Origin: Galdieria partita
Taxonomy: Eukaryota; Rhodophyta; Bangiophyceae; Galdieriales; Galdieriaceae
Assembly: GCA_025991245.1 (NCBI GenBank)
Contig: BQMJ01000005.1
Span: 279,669-343,668 of the forward strand
Direction: 5' to 3'
Length of the DNA stretch: 64,000 nt
The stretch's first letter is position 1, and every line of letters begins with the position of its first letter. The notes under the pieces are model-generated. The model had not been told where the DNA came from and searched no databases. It worked only from the letters and a program-made list of their open reading frames with translations. A program made the translations under genes and the position numbers. Shown here in pieces: positions 11,012 through 22,281 of the stretch.

Positions 11012-12465
11012 CTAATATAGAATTCTTGTTCTCAAGCTTGGTTTTAGTGATGCTATGGCCTCTTTGACTTCTTCTGAAGTTTCTTTGTCCACATCGACAA
11101 TAAGATAACCTATATCAGCAGTAGTACCTAGTACTTGTGCTTTCACATTGGTATCTCTTGATGCGAATATATCATTAATATCCTAAAGAAAAGAAATACT
11201 TTTGTCTAAAGCTGTTCTTTTTGTTCTATTTAGTTTCTTACCCTCAAGACTCCTGGTACGTTCCGGTGAACGTTGAGAATCCGATGACTGGATGAAGTAA
11301 ACGGAACTTCAAGGTTGGGGAAATTCACAGCATTCACAGTGGAACCACTTCGTACAAGTTTTATCAACGCAGTTGCAACTTCTTCCCCGATCATTTGTTG
11401 TGCCTCTTCTGTAGAACCTCCAATATGAGGAGTAAGAATTGTATTGGGACAATGTTGAAGTGGTGTCTCAAAACCAGAGCCATTTGCCTTGGGTTCTTTT
11501 GGATATACATCTATTGCAGCACCACCAAGATGACCCGATCTAAGTGAGTCCGCCAGAGCCTGCAAATCAACAACTGTACCGCGGGATGCATTTAAAAGGT
11601 ATGCACCTTTTTTCATCAACTTGATTTGCTGCTGGCCAATCATATTCTCGGTCTGAGGAGACTTGGGAACATGCAATGTCACAAAGTCGGCATTTGACAG
11701 AACTTCTTCCAGTGATTTACAAGGTGTGCTATTTCCAAGAGGCAGAACCGGAATAATATCATAAAATATGACATTCATGCCTTGAGACTCTGCAAGAACG
11801 GAAAGTTGAGAGCCTATATGACCGTAACCGACAATTCCTAAGGTTTTCCCTCGAATTTCATGGCAACCAACTGCTGATTTAAGCCATTGTCCTTCGTGAC
11901 ATCCTTTTGAAACGTCAAAGAGTTTCCTACTCAAACATACAATCTCTGCTATGATAAGCTCCGCGACTGATCGAGTATTTGCAAAAGGAGAATTGAAAAC
12001 TGGTATCCCCAAACGCTCCGCGGCTTCTAGGTCAACTTGATCAGTGCCAATACAGAAACAGCCTATAGCTAGTAGCTTGGAAGCGTTCTCCAAAACTCGC
12101 TTTGTGACTTTAGTCTTGCTGCGAATACCGATAACATGCACGTCTCTAATTTTCTCCATCAATTCTTCCTCTGTAAGTGAAGTTTTTAAAAGTTCAACCT
12201 TGTTATCATTAGCGTTGTATGCGATAAATCCTCATAAAGGCTTTACCTGAAATCCTTCCTTTTCAAATAACAATACACCTGTCTGATGAACATTTTCCAA
12301 AAGTAGAACTTTTACAGGGTGTTTCGGAGGTGGAATACGTTCCAAGTGTTGAAGCTCCATTTCGGCATATTTTGGTGGAGAAGAACACACAGGCGACCTC
12401 GACTGAGGAGAACTTTTTCCGCTATTCATAATGTGATGATCCCAATCGGCCATCGTCGGTTTCAT
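11012..12465 (-). CDS. serA: D-3-phosphoglycerate dehydrogenase with C-terminal ACT domain
   Basis: First step of the phosphorylated serine pathway: 3-phosphoglycerate to 3-phosphohydroxypyruvate with NAD. Exons 12465-12247, 12198-11242 and 11182-11012 (introns 48 and 59 nt) give 448 residues. Visible parts are the substrate-domain segment AIGCFCIGTDQVDLEAAERL, the Rossmann motif GIVGYGHIGSQL, the Arg loop NASRGTVVD, and the catalytic His in LTPHIGGSTEEAQ. A C-terminal ACT domain spans VPGVLRDIND to RTRIL. The short form with one ACT domain and no intervening domain resembles E. coli SerA and fungal Ser3. About 70 N-terminal residues are poorly conserved and not a clear transit peptide. Serine feedback through the ACT domain is typical for this form but not shown here. 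Confidence 0.95.
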
Positions 12466-12724
12466 TTTCGATCAATTGTCTTTCTGATATAGATTATAAT
12501 ATTTCAACCTTTTCATTCTTATTGGTGGATTTGGGACAATGCTTTCCTTCTGGAATAGATAGAAAATGGCTTCGAGAGAATGGACAGATTTGTTTTAAAC
12601 CGCATAAAGATTACAAGTATGTTTTTGGTTTTATATAGATTGACGGACAACAAACAAATATATGAACGAACAACAGACAAATGGAAAGACTTCCCTCAAA
12701 GGGCGAGTAACTGAAACTTCGGTA

Positions 12725-13864
12725 CTAATCGTTCGGATGAATAACAACTTTGGTGTAGCCCTCAACTCGCTTATCAAACTTTTCATAAGCAACAGGTGCT
12801 TCATCTAACTTGATTTCATGTGAAACAACAAAGCTAGGTTTAGCTCTGCCAGAAATAATCATATCTCGGAGATATCTATTATATTTCTTTACATTGCACT
12901 GGCCTGTTCCCATAGTCAGACCTTTTTCGAAGAATTTGCCAAACGGAAACATTAAGTGTCCCTTCTTGGCTGCTTCATCTGGAGCTCCAGGATCGGAAGG
13001 AACGTAAAGCCCCGGAATGCCAACTCCACCGGTTGGCCTTACTACTCGTACAAGCGACTCCAATACAGCATTTGGCTTTTCCGTGTTACCTCCTTTTTCG
13101 ACAGCTTGATATCCAACTGCATCCACTGCACGATCGACCTCCTTGCCCTTGCGACGACGGATAATCTGCTCGACTGCGTCTCCATCATCGAAATTGATCG
13201 GAATCGCCCCAATACTTTTGGCCTTATCCAAACGCTCCTTTATTCTGTCGACAACATATACTTCTGATGCTCCACGCAGGACTGCACTGTATGCTGCCAT
13301 AAGTCCAACTGGACCACCACCAAAGACTACTATGCTTTCTCCAGGTTGAAAACCAGAAAGAGAAACACCATGCCAACCTGTTGGAAAGATATCCGCCAAT
13401 AAAACAAAATCACTTTCATGTTCTCTTCCTGGAGGTAATTTTAAGGCGTTGAAATCTGCAAACGGCACACGAAGAAATTGTGCTTGGCCACCCATATATG
13501 GACCCATCGCAACATATCCGTATGCTCCTCCTGCAAAACCTGGATTAACTTCCGTACAGAAAGCAGACTTCTGCTCCTCACAGTTTTGACAGTGGCCACA
13601 TCCCACGTTGAAAGGCATAACCACTCTGTCTCCAACTTTAAGTTTTGAGACTCCAGCACCAACTTCTTGGATAACGCCCATATTTTCGTGTCCGAAGACT
13701 ATCCCTGGGGTTGCTGCTGTTCTTCCTTCGTACATGTGTAAGTCTGATCCACATATTGCTGTAGAAGTAACTTTCACTATCACATCGTTTGGGTGCTGTA
13801 TTTTAGGCTGCTGAACCTGCTTTACAGAGACCTTGAAAGGACCGTCATAAACTACTGCCCTCAT
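12725..13864 (-). CDS. Zn-dependent dehydrogenase, glutathione-independent formaldehyde dehydrogenase type
   Basis: Medium-chain dehydrogenase of 379 residues in one exon. Catalytic zinc ligands are Cys38 in AICGSDLH and His59-Glu60 in FGHEN. A structural-zinc cluster GCGHCQNCEEQKSAFC follows. The NAD-binding motif is VVFGGGPVGLMAAYSAV. The loop GGAYGYVAMGPYMGGQAQ is characteristic of the FdhA-like group, which oxidises formaldehyde or related aldehydes without glutathione; substrate here is inferred. It has no intron although most neighbours do, and this subfamily is mainly bacterial, which suggests acquisition from bacteria. The ATG at 13864 starts MRAVVYDG as usual for the family. Confidence 0.9.
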   Translation of the reverse strand: MRAVVYDGPFKVSVKQVQQPKIQHPNDVIVKVTSTAICGSDLHMYEGRTAATPGIVFGHENMGVIQEVGAGVSKLKVGDRVVMPFNVGCGHCQNCEEQKSAFCTEVNPGFAGGAYGYVAMGPYMGGQAQFLRVPFADFNALKLPPGREHESDFVLLADIFPTGWHGVSLSGFQPGESIVVFGGGPVGLMAAYSAVLRGASEVYVVDRIKERLDKAKSIGAIPINFDDGDAVEQIIRRRKGKEVDRAVDAVGYQAVEKGGNTEKPNAVLESLVRVVRPTGGVGIPGLYVPSDPGAPDEAAKKGHLMFPFGKFFEKGLTMGTGQCNVKKYNRYLRDMIISGRAKPSFVVSHEIKLDEAPVAYEKFDKRVEGYTKVVIHPND

Positions 13865-14493
13865 GCTCGTTAGTGTTTCTCAAAGCTCCAATTAACTCCC
13901 AAAAAGAACAAACACGTTCGTTCATGAAGAAACTTCTCATCCTTTTCTTCTTGGACGCGGTTTCTACGCAATCTTCCTGATCGGAGAAAATTTGGTGGCA
14001 GATTTCAAGTTGAGCAGTATTGTTGAATCAACTCGAGACGGTTTTGTGAGCTGCTAATAGATGTTTTGAGATAGCACATGTACCTTGAGAACTTAAGTAC
14101 GTCGAAAATAAAGGAACTGCCATGTTCATGCAGTCTTTAAGAGACCCAAAGAAGAGCAGCCTTTATCATCTTGTTCGGGAGGTGTTGGTTGTAAAAATAC
14201 AAAGTGGGTTGCTCAAGTAGCACAGCAGTAATAGTAGTTGAATTCAAGTCGTATGTAACTGTACTTTTAATTTTATTATGTACCTGTATCAGAAGTGAAG
14301 TTTAACGGAGTATATTTGAAAAAAAAATAAACAACTCATAGTCACTTGTTGGATTTCTTCAAGAAAATCAAAGCGTACTTACAGATGGATTCAATGTTTT
14401 GAGAGGGAATTGACACCTAAGCGTGGATTGAACCCACAACAGTTGTTTTCAGCCCGCCATTTATTCCGTTAAAAGTTGGGAGCCCTCCTTTTC
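13865..14493. other. Intergenic region with a tRNA-like T-arm fragment
   Basis: About 630 bp between the divergent dehydrogenase and telobox-Myb genes. On the minus strand at roughly 14412-14442 there is a T-arm-like sequence (GTGGGTTCAATCCAC), but no matching acceptor or D arm was found on either side, so no tRNA is called. The rest shows nothing recognisable. Confidence 0.4.
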
Positions 14494-14548
14494 AAACCCT
14501 TAGGGTTTATGTGATTGAGCCGTTTTAGGGTTTATTAGGGTTTTGACC
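14494..14548. promoter_or_regulatory. Telomere-repeat (telobox) cluster directly upstream of the telobox-Myb gene
   Basis: Positions 14494-14508 read AAACCCTTAGGGTTT, a head-to-head palindrome of telomere-like units. About 15 bp on, 14523-14544 contains TTTTAGGGTTTATTAGGG, two direct units identical to the array at 63491-64000. The direct units end about 20 bp before the ATG at 14564. In plants the short telo-box AAACCCTAA is a known promoter element. Here the downstream gene encodes a protein with the DNA-binding motif for such repeats. Confidence 0.8.
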
Positions 14549-14563
14549 TGAGGTTTCCCTAAT

Positions 14564-16180
14564 ATGTCCTCTGAAGAAACAACTCATGACTCTACTCAAG
14601 AAAGGGGTATAGAAATATTGGCTGACAAACTCTCTCTAGCTGCAGCTGTAGACCGCCTCTTGGAAGAAGCTTCCTTTGTGGAAGCCCTATATTCCAATGA
14701 AAGCCTTCAAATTCTCTTAAACGAAGTAGAACGTATGCAAGCTTTTTCCGAAATTCTCCACGTTCATCAAAGGAATGTACTGGTATTTCTCAAGCTTGCT
14801 GTAGAATCCGAAGATTCGCAACCTTCTATGGTAAGCTTTTTATTCATCTGAAGGTTTTACTGTCTTTTATTCGAGAAAGGTTTGGAACTACGTCGCTGAA
14901 CAGTTACTTTCAATAATTTCCGATGATTTGGTGGATGAAGTCTCTTGTGCAAAGGTTGTTGCTGAACTCAAGGGCCTTGCTGTTGTATTGGATGCTTCTC
15001 GATATGAAGGCAGCCAACGTCTTACTTTATTAAAGGAATCAATGAGTCAAATCTTTGAGATAAAGGAAGATTTTAGTGAAACAGCTATTGACTGTATATC
15101 TTTGAAAAGCCATGAAATTCATCAGCTCTTCAAGGATGCAACTAGTGCTAAGAAGTTCAAAACAGCTATCTCGAAGTATGATACTCTTTTCTCACTCTGT
15201 GAGGAATTCATTAAATATCTGTAGGTATCTGAAGAAATATCATCAGGAGACACTGAATAATCTCAAAAGAATAATTGCTGACCTTGAAAAGGTTTATGGA
15301 GAACCTTGGTTGTATAAAATGTGCAAGCAGCTATATGGATTATTACCTAGTGGAACAAAAGTAAGCAAACAACGAAGGAGATTAAGTGAACCACTAGGCA
15401 CTGGTGAAAAGTTGAGTGGGCTTCATCTAGACGTTAGCGAAGTCAAGAAGGTTTTAGAAAGTCACTACTCAAACGTTAATGAGACAAATGATGATGAAGG
15501 TGGTTCAGAGAAGCGCTACTTGCGTATGCTTCCTAGCACTGCGATGCCTTCATTAGATTATTCTATTTTAAAGAAGGACACTGAACCCCCCATAGCAACG
15601 TCTCAAGAAGTGAGTAGTTTCAGTGAATGTGTAATTTTTTTGATTTTGGTTATTAGGAAACTTTGTCTTCGGAACCTATGGAATCTGTTTCTTCGGGACC
15701 CAAAGCCAACAAGAAGCAAATTCCAGAAAAGGTCAAAAGTCACGGTTTAACGGAACCGCAACCAAATGCAAAGGAGGTTACTTGGGACTCGCTTCCAAAT
15801 ACTGAGCGAGATGGAGCTGACGAGGACAGTGAAAAGCCAATGGATGATAGAGATAATCAACAAGTGCCATCATCGGTTACTTTGAGGAGGGTCGAGAAAC
15901 GCAAAATGTCTCCCATAAAGAATGAATCAAGCCCAAATAGTGCTAAAGCATCACGAAAGAAAAAGAAGTAAGCCCTTTTTTACGTATTTCATAATTCTGA
16001 AAATGTTCTAGTTCGTATCATCGATGGGATGATCATCAGGATTATTTGCTCAAGAAAGGCATTGAGAAGCATGGACTTGGAGAGTGGAAAGCTATACTTG
16101 ATGATCCAGAACTGGATTGGCCTTCTTACCGGACGAATGTTCAGCTGAAGGATCGCGCACGTACCCTTAAGATCATTTGA
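14564..16180 (+). CDS. Telobox-Myb protein, TRF-like telomere-repeat-binding candidate
   Basis: Five exons (14564-14830, 14880-15176, 15226-15609, 15657-15967, 16012-16180; introns 49, 49, 47 and 44 nt) encode 475 residues. The last 55 residues form a single Myb-type repeat: YHRWDDHQDYLLKKGIEKHG, GEWKAIL, then YRTNVQLKDRARTLKI. The last piece matches the telobox signature (V-D-L-K-D-K-W-R) of TRF1/TRF2, Taz1 and plant TRFL proteins, with Asp to Gln and Trp to Ala changes. The N-terminal about 270 residues are helical and could be a TRFH-like dimerisation domain; this is unproven. Residues from about 300 to 420 are Ser/Pro/Lys-rich with a basic stretch (RKKKK) before the Myb repeat. Position of the Myb domain at the very C-terminus is as in animal TRFs. 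Confidence 0.85.
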
Positions 16181-16441
16181 ACAAGGTATCATTTGAAGGT
16201 TGCATTCCTGTTGCTTGAAATTGGAGTAATAAATGGTTTTCATCACGAACATTTCCATTTCATTCAGTTGCATTCTAGAAACATCAAATGCTTCGAAAAG
16301 AACATTTTTTTAGAATTCTGTCGCATTCGAATTTTGTTCAGAAATCTACCAACGAATTTTCTAGAAAAGAAATCTGAAAGCTTAAATGCAGCGGCCCCCA
16401 TTTGTCAAAGCGAGTTGTACGAACGTGGTGAATTTTTGAAA

Positions 16442-18124
16442 ATGTTTCTTCAAAACTTTAAAGTCGAATCACCCAATGTTTTCTATGGTCAAGACCATAT
16501 CGAGTCACAGTATGACTATAATACTACTGAAGTTGTAGTTTCTGAAGGAACAGCAAAGGCAGTTCCGAAATCGCAAACGTTTTATTTCAAGACAAAGACG
16601 AGAGTCCCCAAGGTGAGTTTTGTTAGAAACTTTATTTTGGTTTTGGTTCTAAAAGGCGGAGTTTAGTTGGGGCTTTTATTGGTTGGTTGGGGAGGCAACA
16701 ATGGATCAACGGTGACAGGGGGAATAATAGCAAATAGAGAGGGAATCTCGTGGCGTACGAAGAAAGGCGTGCAGGAACCCAATTATTTTGGTTCTATTAC
16801 CCAGTCATCAACTATCAGACTTGGAACCTGTAAGGGCGAGGATGTTTATGTACCTCTCAAATCTCTGTTGCCTATGGTTAACCCTAACGACATCGAAATT
16901 GGAGGATGGGATATCAACTCCGCTGATCTCGCCAGCGCCATGAAGCGAGCTCAAGTTTTTGACTATGACCTTCAGAGACAACTGGAGCCTTACATGAGCA
17001 AATTAAAGCCTATGCCCTCCATATATTATGAAGATTTCATTGCAGCAAACCAGGCAGATAGAGCGGACAATGTTATTCCTGGGAAGGACAAGAAGAAACA
17101 TTTGGAGCATATCAGGAGTGACATTCGCAAGTTCAAGGAGGAGAAAAAGGTTGACAAGGTGATAGTCTTGTGGACTGCAAACACTGAGAGGTTTGCCGAA
17201 GTAATGGCTGGAGTGAATGATACTGCGGAGAATCTGCTCAAGTCGATTGAAGAATCTCATCCAGAAATAGCGCCGTCGACAATATTTGCAGTTGCCAGTA
17301 TACTAGAAGGTTGTGCTTTTATCAACGGCTCTCCACAAAATACTTTTGTTCCAGGCTGTATTGAGCTTGCAGTGGAGAAGAAAGTTTTCATTGGTGGAGA
17401 TGATTTCAAGAGTGGACAGACCAAGTATAAAAGTATGTTAGTCGATTATCTTGTAAGTTCGGGTTTGAAGCCGCTTTCTATTGCGAGTTATAACCATTTG
17501 GGAAACAATGATGGTAAGAATCTTTCATCACAGAGACAGTTTAGAAGCAAGGAAATTAGCAAGAGCAATGTAGTTGATGATATGGTAGCTTCAAATGACA
17601 TATTGTTCAAACCTGGTGAGCATCCAGACCATATTGTTGTCATAAAGTATGTTCCAGCCGTTGGAGACTCTAAGCGAGCGTTGGATGAGTATACTTCTGA
17701 AATCTTTATGGGTGGTCAAAATGTTATTGTGAGCCACAATACCTGTGAGGACTCTCTCTTAGCCGCTCCTTTGATTATAGACCTTGTGTTGATGACCGAG
17801 TTGGCTCAGCGTATAGAATATCGGACAGGAACTATGACAGAATACACTTGTTTCCATCCTGTTCTTTCGTTGTTGTCGTTTATGCTAAAAGCTCCGATGG
17901 TTCCAGATGGTACTCCTGTAGTGAATGCTTTGTTTAAGCAAAAGGCTTGTATTGACAATATCTTACGTGCGTGTTTGGGACTGCCTCCTGAGAACGATAT
18001 GCGTTTGGAGCATAAACTACATCCAGGTTGTTTGGACAAGGCCTTCATCGATACGGAAATACAGAGTGTGAAACGAAAGGGTGATAGTTGTAACGAACAA
18101 GAGCATTCCGAATTGCGTGTGTGA
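16442..18124 (+). CDS. INO1: Inositol-3-phosphate synthase
   Basis: Converts glucose 6-phosphate to myo-inositol 3-phosphate with NAD, the committed step of inositol synthesis. Exons 16442-16612 and 16667-18124 (54-nt intron) give 542 residues, normal for the eukaryotic enzyme. The intron splits [22 protein letters not shown], the Rossmann motif; the junction is fixed by the family. Other hallmarks are WTANTERF, the [14 protein letters not shown] loop, [12 protein letters not shown], and [14 protein letters not shown] with QRIEYR. The ATG at 16442 begins [13 protein letters not shown], in line with the FxVxSPNV start of homologues. The gene is convergent with the BTB gene, 82 bp apart. Confidence 0.96.
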
Positions 18125-18206
18125 CCTTGATAATGCATTTTGTTTTATTTGTCATTCGGCAGTGTATAGTCGAATAAATTTTAGTCATTTTACGAGTTTG
18201 TCTTTT

Positions 18207-21123
18207 TCATTTGGTCCGCAAACGACCATAAAACTCCAAATTGCCCAAATTTAACTTGGACCCATGTGACCTTGCTATGATGCGAAAATACCTAAAGAAC
18301 TCTTGTGACATAACATTGTCTATCTTCCATACTGAGCGTTGTAAAGGATGCTGCAAACTTTGATCGTTCATGTGCTCTCTTAGTATCGACCACCAGGAGC
18401 CATCCTTACTTCCTTGCAAACACCAATTTCGTAGAAAATTACTTTCTGAGCCATCATGTACCAGACTGTACGAAGAGCACGCCAGTTCATATTTCGTTCC
18501 AAAGTCTACAGAAAACCATGCAAAGCCTGAACTGTCGGGAAGCGCAAAACTAGAACGATTAGCTCCTGACTCTACAAGACTTTCTAACCTGGAAAAACGA
18601 GCACCTGAAGATGAAGATACCTTTACAATTCCATGTTTATGGGGGTTAATTCGTGTGCCTACTAACTGACATCCTGCGTGACAACTTAAATAAAAAAGTA
18701 CCCCTAATGAAAGTTGGGTAGGAATATAAGGAATCCAGACTTCTCCCATCTTCAATCTTGGTACATGGCCGTGTATCAATGACCAATCTCTTCTTAAACA
18801 ATTCCATTTATCTCGCTCTTCATATGGGAAGAATCGTGAAGGTATCCATCTACAAGGAGGAATCGTGATGGCTTGGACATTCCTGATATCAAAGATACGC
18901 TGCTGTTCAAAAATTTCAGAGAAGCCAATATCTCCATCATTAGTGTATTGTCTGTCAGAATACTTTCGCTCCGAGATGGAAGAGTCATCTGGATCATTTG
19001 TCAAAGAATAATGTTGAATCAAATGTTTTTCCGTTTCTTTCGTCATTATTTCGTTAGCACAGTCAAAAATTTGAGTATATTCTAACTCAAGTTTCGCTTT
19101 AAAATGAGAACTGATAAACGGCCAACGAATCATGGAAAGTATATCCTTCGTTGTCGTATCGTCAGTGGAATTTCGTTCCAGCCATTTAAGAACAAGATTC
19201 AATACGTTATCCTCGCTTGTACTCACTAGATCAATACGGCTCAAAATAGACAGCAAGCACTCTTCATCCAAGTCTAACAAAGAGTCATTATGTTCCATTA
19301 TTTCCAAAAAGTGCGAACAAATATACGAAGAAGCAGTCTGAAATAAATCATAAACCTGATATCTAAGAGAAAGATTAGTTAATATACTAGCATTCCATTT
19401 ATCTATAAGTTTCTTTAATGCAACTGTTGCAATTCGTACAAGTTCCATATTATAAAACATATCTCCAGTTATTAAGTCATTGCAGTACAGTTGCCAAGAA
19501 TGAGAAAATAATTCTTCTTTCATTTCTACATCATTTAAACGCTCAAAATACATGATTCTTAGCATTCTCTCCACTGAAATTCTATCAGTATCGTAAAGTC
19601 TTATATTCTGGTCAAAAGTTTCTCGCATTCCATTTGAAAACATCTTTTGGAAATAGGAACTACGGCATGCCAAAATAAGACGATGCGCTGGAATCACTGC
19701 ATAGTGTTGCAAATCTACATTATCATCCAGATATGGCTCATTCTCTTGTTTGTTCATATATGAGATTTCCTCCCTATAAAGTCTGTCATTTAGAAGTATT
19801 TAAATGTTGATTATTCTTACGAATCTGAAACCAATAAATTTACATCGGATAACCAAGAAGTTTCTCGAAGGAATTCCAAATGTGATGGAATCAACTGGAA
19901 AATGTGTTTTCTCCAGTGTTCATAAAACTTATCTATTGACTTGTCTTGACACTCGTGCTCCGCTACATTGTTACCAAAAACCGGAAATAAATGCAACAAA
20001 TCCCATTCATCCAACAACTCCTTACATTCTTGAATAAAATGATGATAGAGAACTGAAACCTGCAGGCAACTCTGCATACTTCTCATGTCATAAAAGCATC
20101 TTCCGTCAAGTCCGATTCCATACAAAAGTTGTAAAAACATTGCTACTACCACCGTTGAAGAAGTAAGTACTATTCTAGGCAATCTTTCAAAGTATTGTCT
20201 CGAGGTTTCAAGACACTTTGAGTTTGTTGTGCATAGCAAAAAGACGGGAGAATGGTCTTGAATGATATGATGCACAACTGAGAAACATAGAACGATATTT
20301 TTTTTATAACAAGATACTGTAACTTACCTCCATGGCTAGCTTGCAAAGAGTGCGCTTCTTTAATAGCTAAAGCAAGGCGACCGTTGAGTGAGGATACGAG
20401 GCATCCATGGAATGGAAATAGTGCACCATCGGATGACTCAAAACAAGTATCGCAAAAAGAGCCACTAAAATAATGAATCGACGAAACAAACAAATCACAT
20501 ACACGACTCCATTCTTCTCTAGTTCTATACACAAGTCCTTCCGGCATTGGCATCATCTCAACAAAGCGAAACACTACGGGCCGATTCCATGATGAAATAC
20601 CAACTGAAAGTGGTTCCCGTACAGGAAAAGGATCTTCCCAAAAAAGAAAAATATTGTCTCCGAGGTTTCCCTTGCCAACTGCAAGTAATCCTTCACTGAT
20701 ACAGATCCAATATCGTTCGAAATCCCAAGTGGCATAATAACTCTGTGAAGAAGATCCAAAGGAGCTCAAATCAGCGCTTTCCTTTCGAACACCAACCATA
20801 CTGGAAGCTCTCAAAACTCCTCTTTTACGAATAACACTTCTTGTGTTGCAATGGCTACCAATCACAACTTCATAGTCGGCTCTTTGCAAATTTTCTTCTG
20901 ACTCCACTTGTTCATCTTCAGAAACCTGCTCAGGGTAGGAAGAAAACAGTACATCTATATCAGACGTTCCTCGTGCTTCAAAAGAAAAAACACCGCTCCT
21001 CGAAGGTGGCAGTTTGAAGCCGTTTAACCACAGAGGCTTTGCTTTCCTTCCAGTAACAACCACGGTTCCTTCCCAAGTTTGAATGAACGAGTGACTAAGT
21101 TCCAAGGAAGATAAGTGCTCCAT
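18207..21123 (-). CDS. Large multidomain protein: FAMeT-like domain, BTB/BACK region, discoidin-like C-terminus
   Basis: Three exons (21123-20328, 20277-19821, 19773-18207; introns 50 and 47 nt) give 939 residues. Residues about 90-200 carry the farnesoic-acid O-methyltransferase-like (FAMeT, Methyltransf_FA) signature: YEVVIGSHCNTRSVIRKR, then YWICISEGLLAVGKG and PLSVGIS. The name is historical; the domain is not a proven methyltransferase. A BTB-like fold follows, then a clear BTB start IPAHRLILACRSSYFQKMFS and a BACK-like helical region. The C-terminal about 180 residues contain WFSVDFGTKYEL, LVHDGSESNFLRNWCLQGSK and FFRYFRI, typical of BTBD9/HECTD1-like F5/8-type domains. BTB proteins often serve as CUL3 adaptors, so a role in substrate recruitment is inferred. 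An alternative acceptor for intron 2 would add three residues. Confidence 0.8.
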
Positions 21124-21398
21124 ATGACAATATCTTGTGAAATACTACAGAGAATATTTTTCGCTGGACACTGTTCTCCCGAAAGGCCTTGAGTGAAAGG
21201 TTACATTGTTCACAACCATTCCTTAAAAATTCTGATTTTACTAGTTCAATACAAACACGACAGAAAAATACTAAAGACTATTCTTCATTTTCACCGCAAG
21301 CAGAACAAGATCACTCCTATGTCCGATAAAACCCCTGAAACAAACTTGAAAAGTATACAAGGTTGAAATTCTTCCAGCAGGTAGTTTTCAAGGGGATT

Positions 21399-21581
21399 TC
21401 AATTTTCTTCCGTATTGGCTTCCGTAAGCTGGCTTTTAGACGTTCTATACGAGACAATACTGAACAAGTTGGCGAATATGTATATATTTCCAACTACTGC
21501 GGCAGTAGATAGCGTCAAAGCTGTTGTCTTGAAAAGCATATTACTGACTCTTTTGTAGCGGTTTAAAGGGGGTAACGCCAT
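21399..21581 (-). CDS. Possible 60-residue single-span membrane protein
   Basis: From the ATG at 21581 the frame encodes MALPPLNRYKRVSN, a hydrophobic stretch (TALTLSTAAVVGNIYIFANL), and a polar tail. Positive residues before the span and acidic ones after it are typical of a small inner-membrane or ER protein. I do not recognise a family. It sits in the 1.16-kb gap between the divergent BTB and phosphomevalonate kinase genes. Confidence 0.4.
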   Translation of the reverse strand: MALPPLNRYKRVSNMLFKTTALTLSTAAVVGNIYIFANLFSIVSYRTSKSQLTEANTEEN

Positions 21582-22281
21582 TTTCAACAGAACAGTGAAA
21601 TCCAAAATTACAACTTGTTAGCGAGGACAGTTTTTCTTCCCATTGGTATTGAGCCAAAAGGGATTGAAACAAGCCAAACACTGAATCTCAAAATACTTCC
21701 AAATTCCTCGTTGTATAAAATCCTCAGTAATTCCACTAGAATTCCCATAAAAATATAACCTTTAGAATCTACTCAAAACGTATAGAAAGCAACAATCTGT
21801 TCAAAAACTGAAATTGAAATGCAGCATACTGTCCATTCTCAAAATGAAAATTCTCATAGATAATAACAAAACGTCATGTAGAATTGGTTTTCTATCTCAA
21901 TACTGTTGTTTTAGCAAATAAACGTTGCAGTTAATAGAATCAACAACAAAATATATTTCAAACTATTTTAGTGATTATCAATGACTTGAGTGCCAAGGAA
22001 ACTTTTCATCTGAAACATGAAGCAGAGAGGGGCTTCACAGATATCAAAACATTGGGTGTACTAAGAAAATGAAATCGATGCAAACCTTGCAACAACTTTT
22101 TCTCATCAGGATTCTATTATACGCTACGAGCAGAATGTATTACTTCAGAAATTTTTACAGCAAAACGAGTTAGTTCCATTACTATATTATTAGTCTCCAA
22201 ACTAGGCTCATGTTGTTCTAATAGATAACCAAACTTGGAAAATTTCTGATTGCGGAGTTTTGGGATAGGCTTTAAGCTGGA
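21582..22281. other. Intergenic stretch upstream of phosphomevalonate kinase
   Basis: About 700 bp of AT-rich DNA. No coding frame, RNA gene or repeat was recognised. Confidence 0.4.

Noticed and set aside
14405-14470. tRNA-like sequence on the minus strand (GTTGTGGGTTCAATCCACGCTTAGGTG)
   Set aside because: The T stem pairs only if the loop starts with G instead of T54, no 5' acceptor strand complementary to CTTAGGTG was found within 150 bp on either side (also tested in permuted order), and the anticodon stem does not pair.
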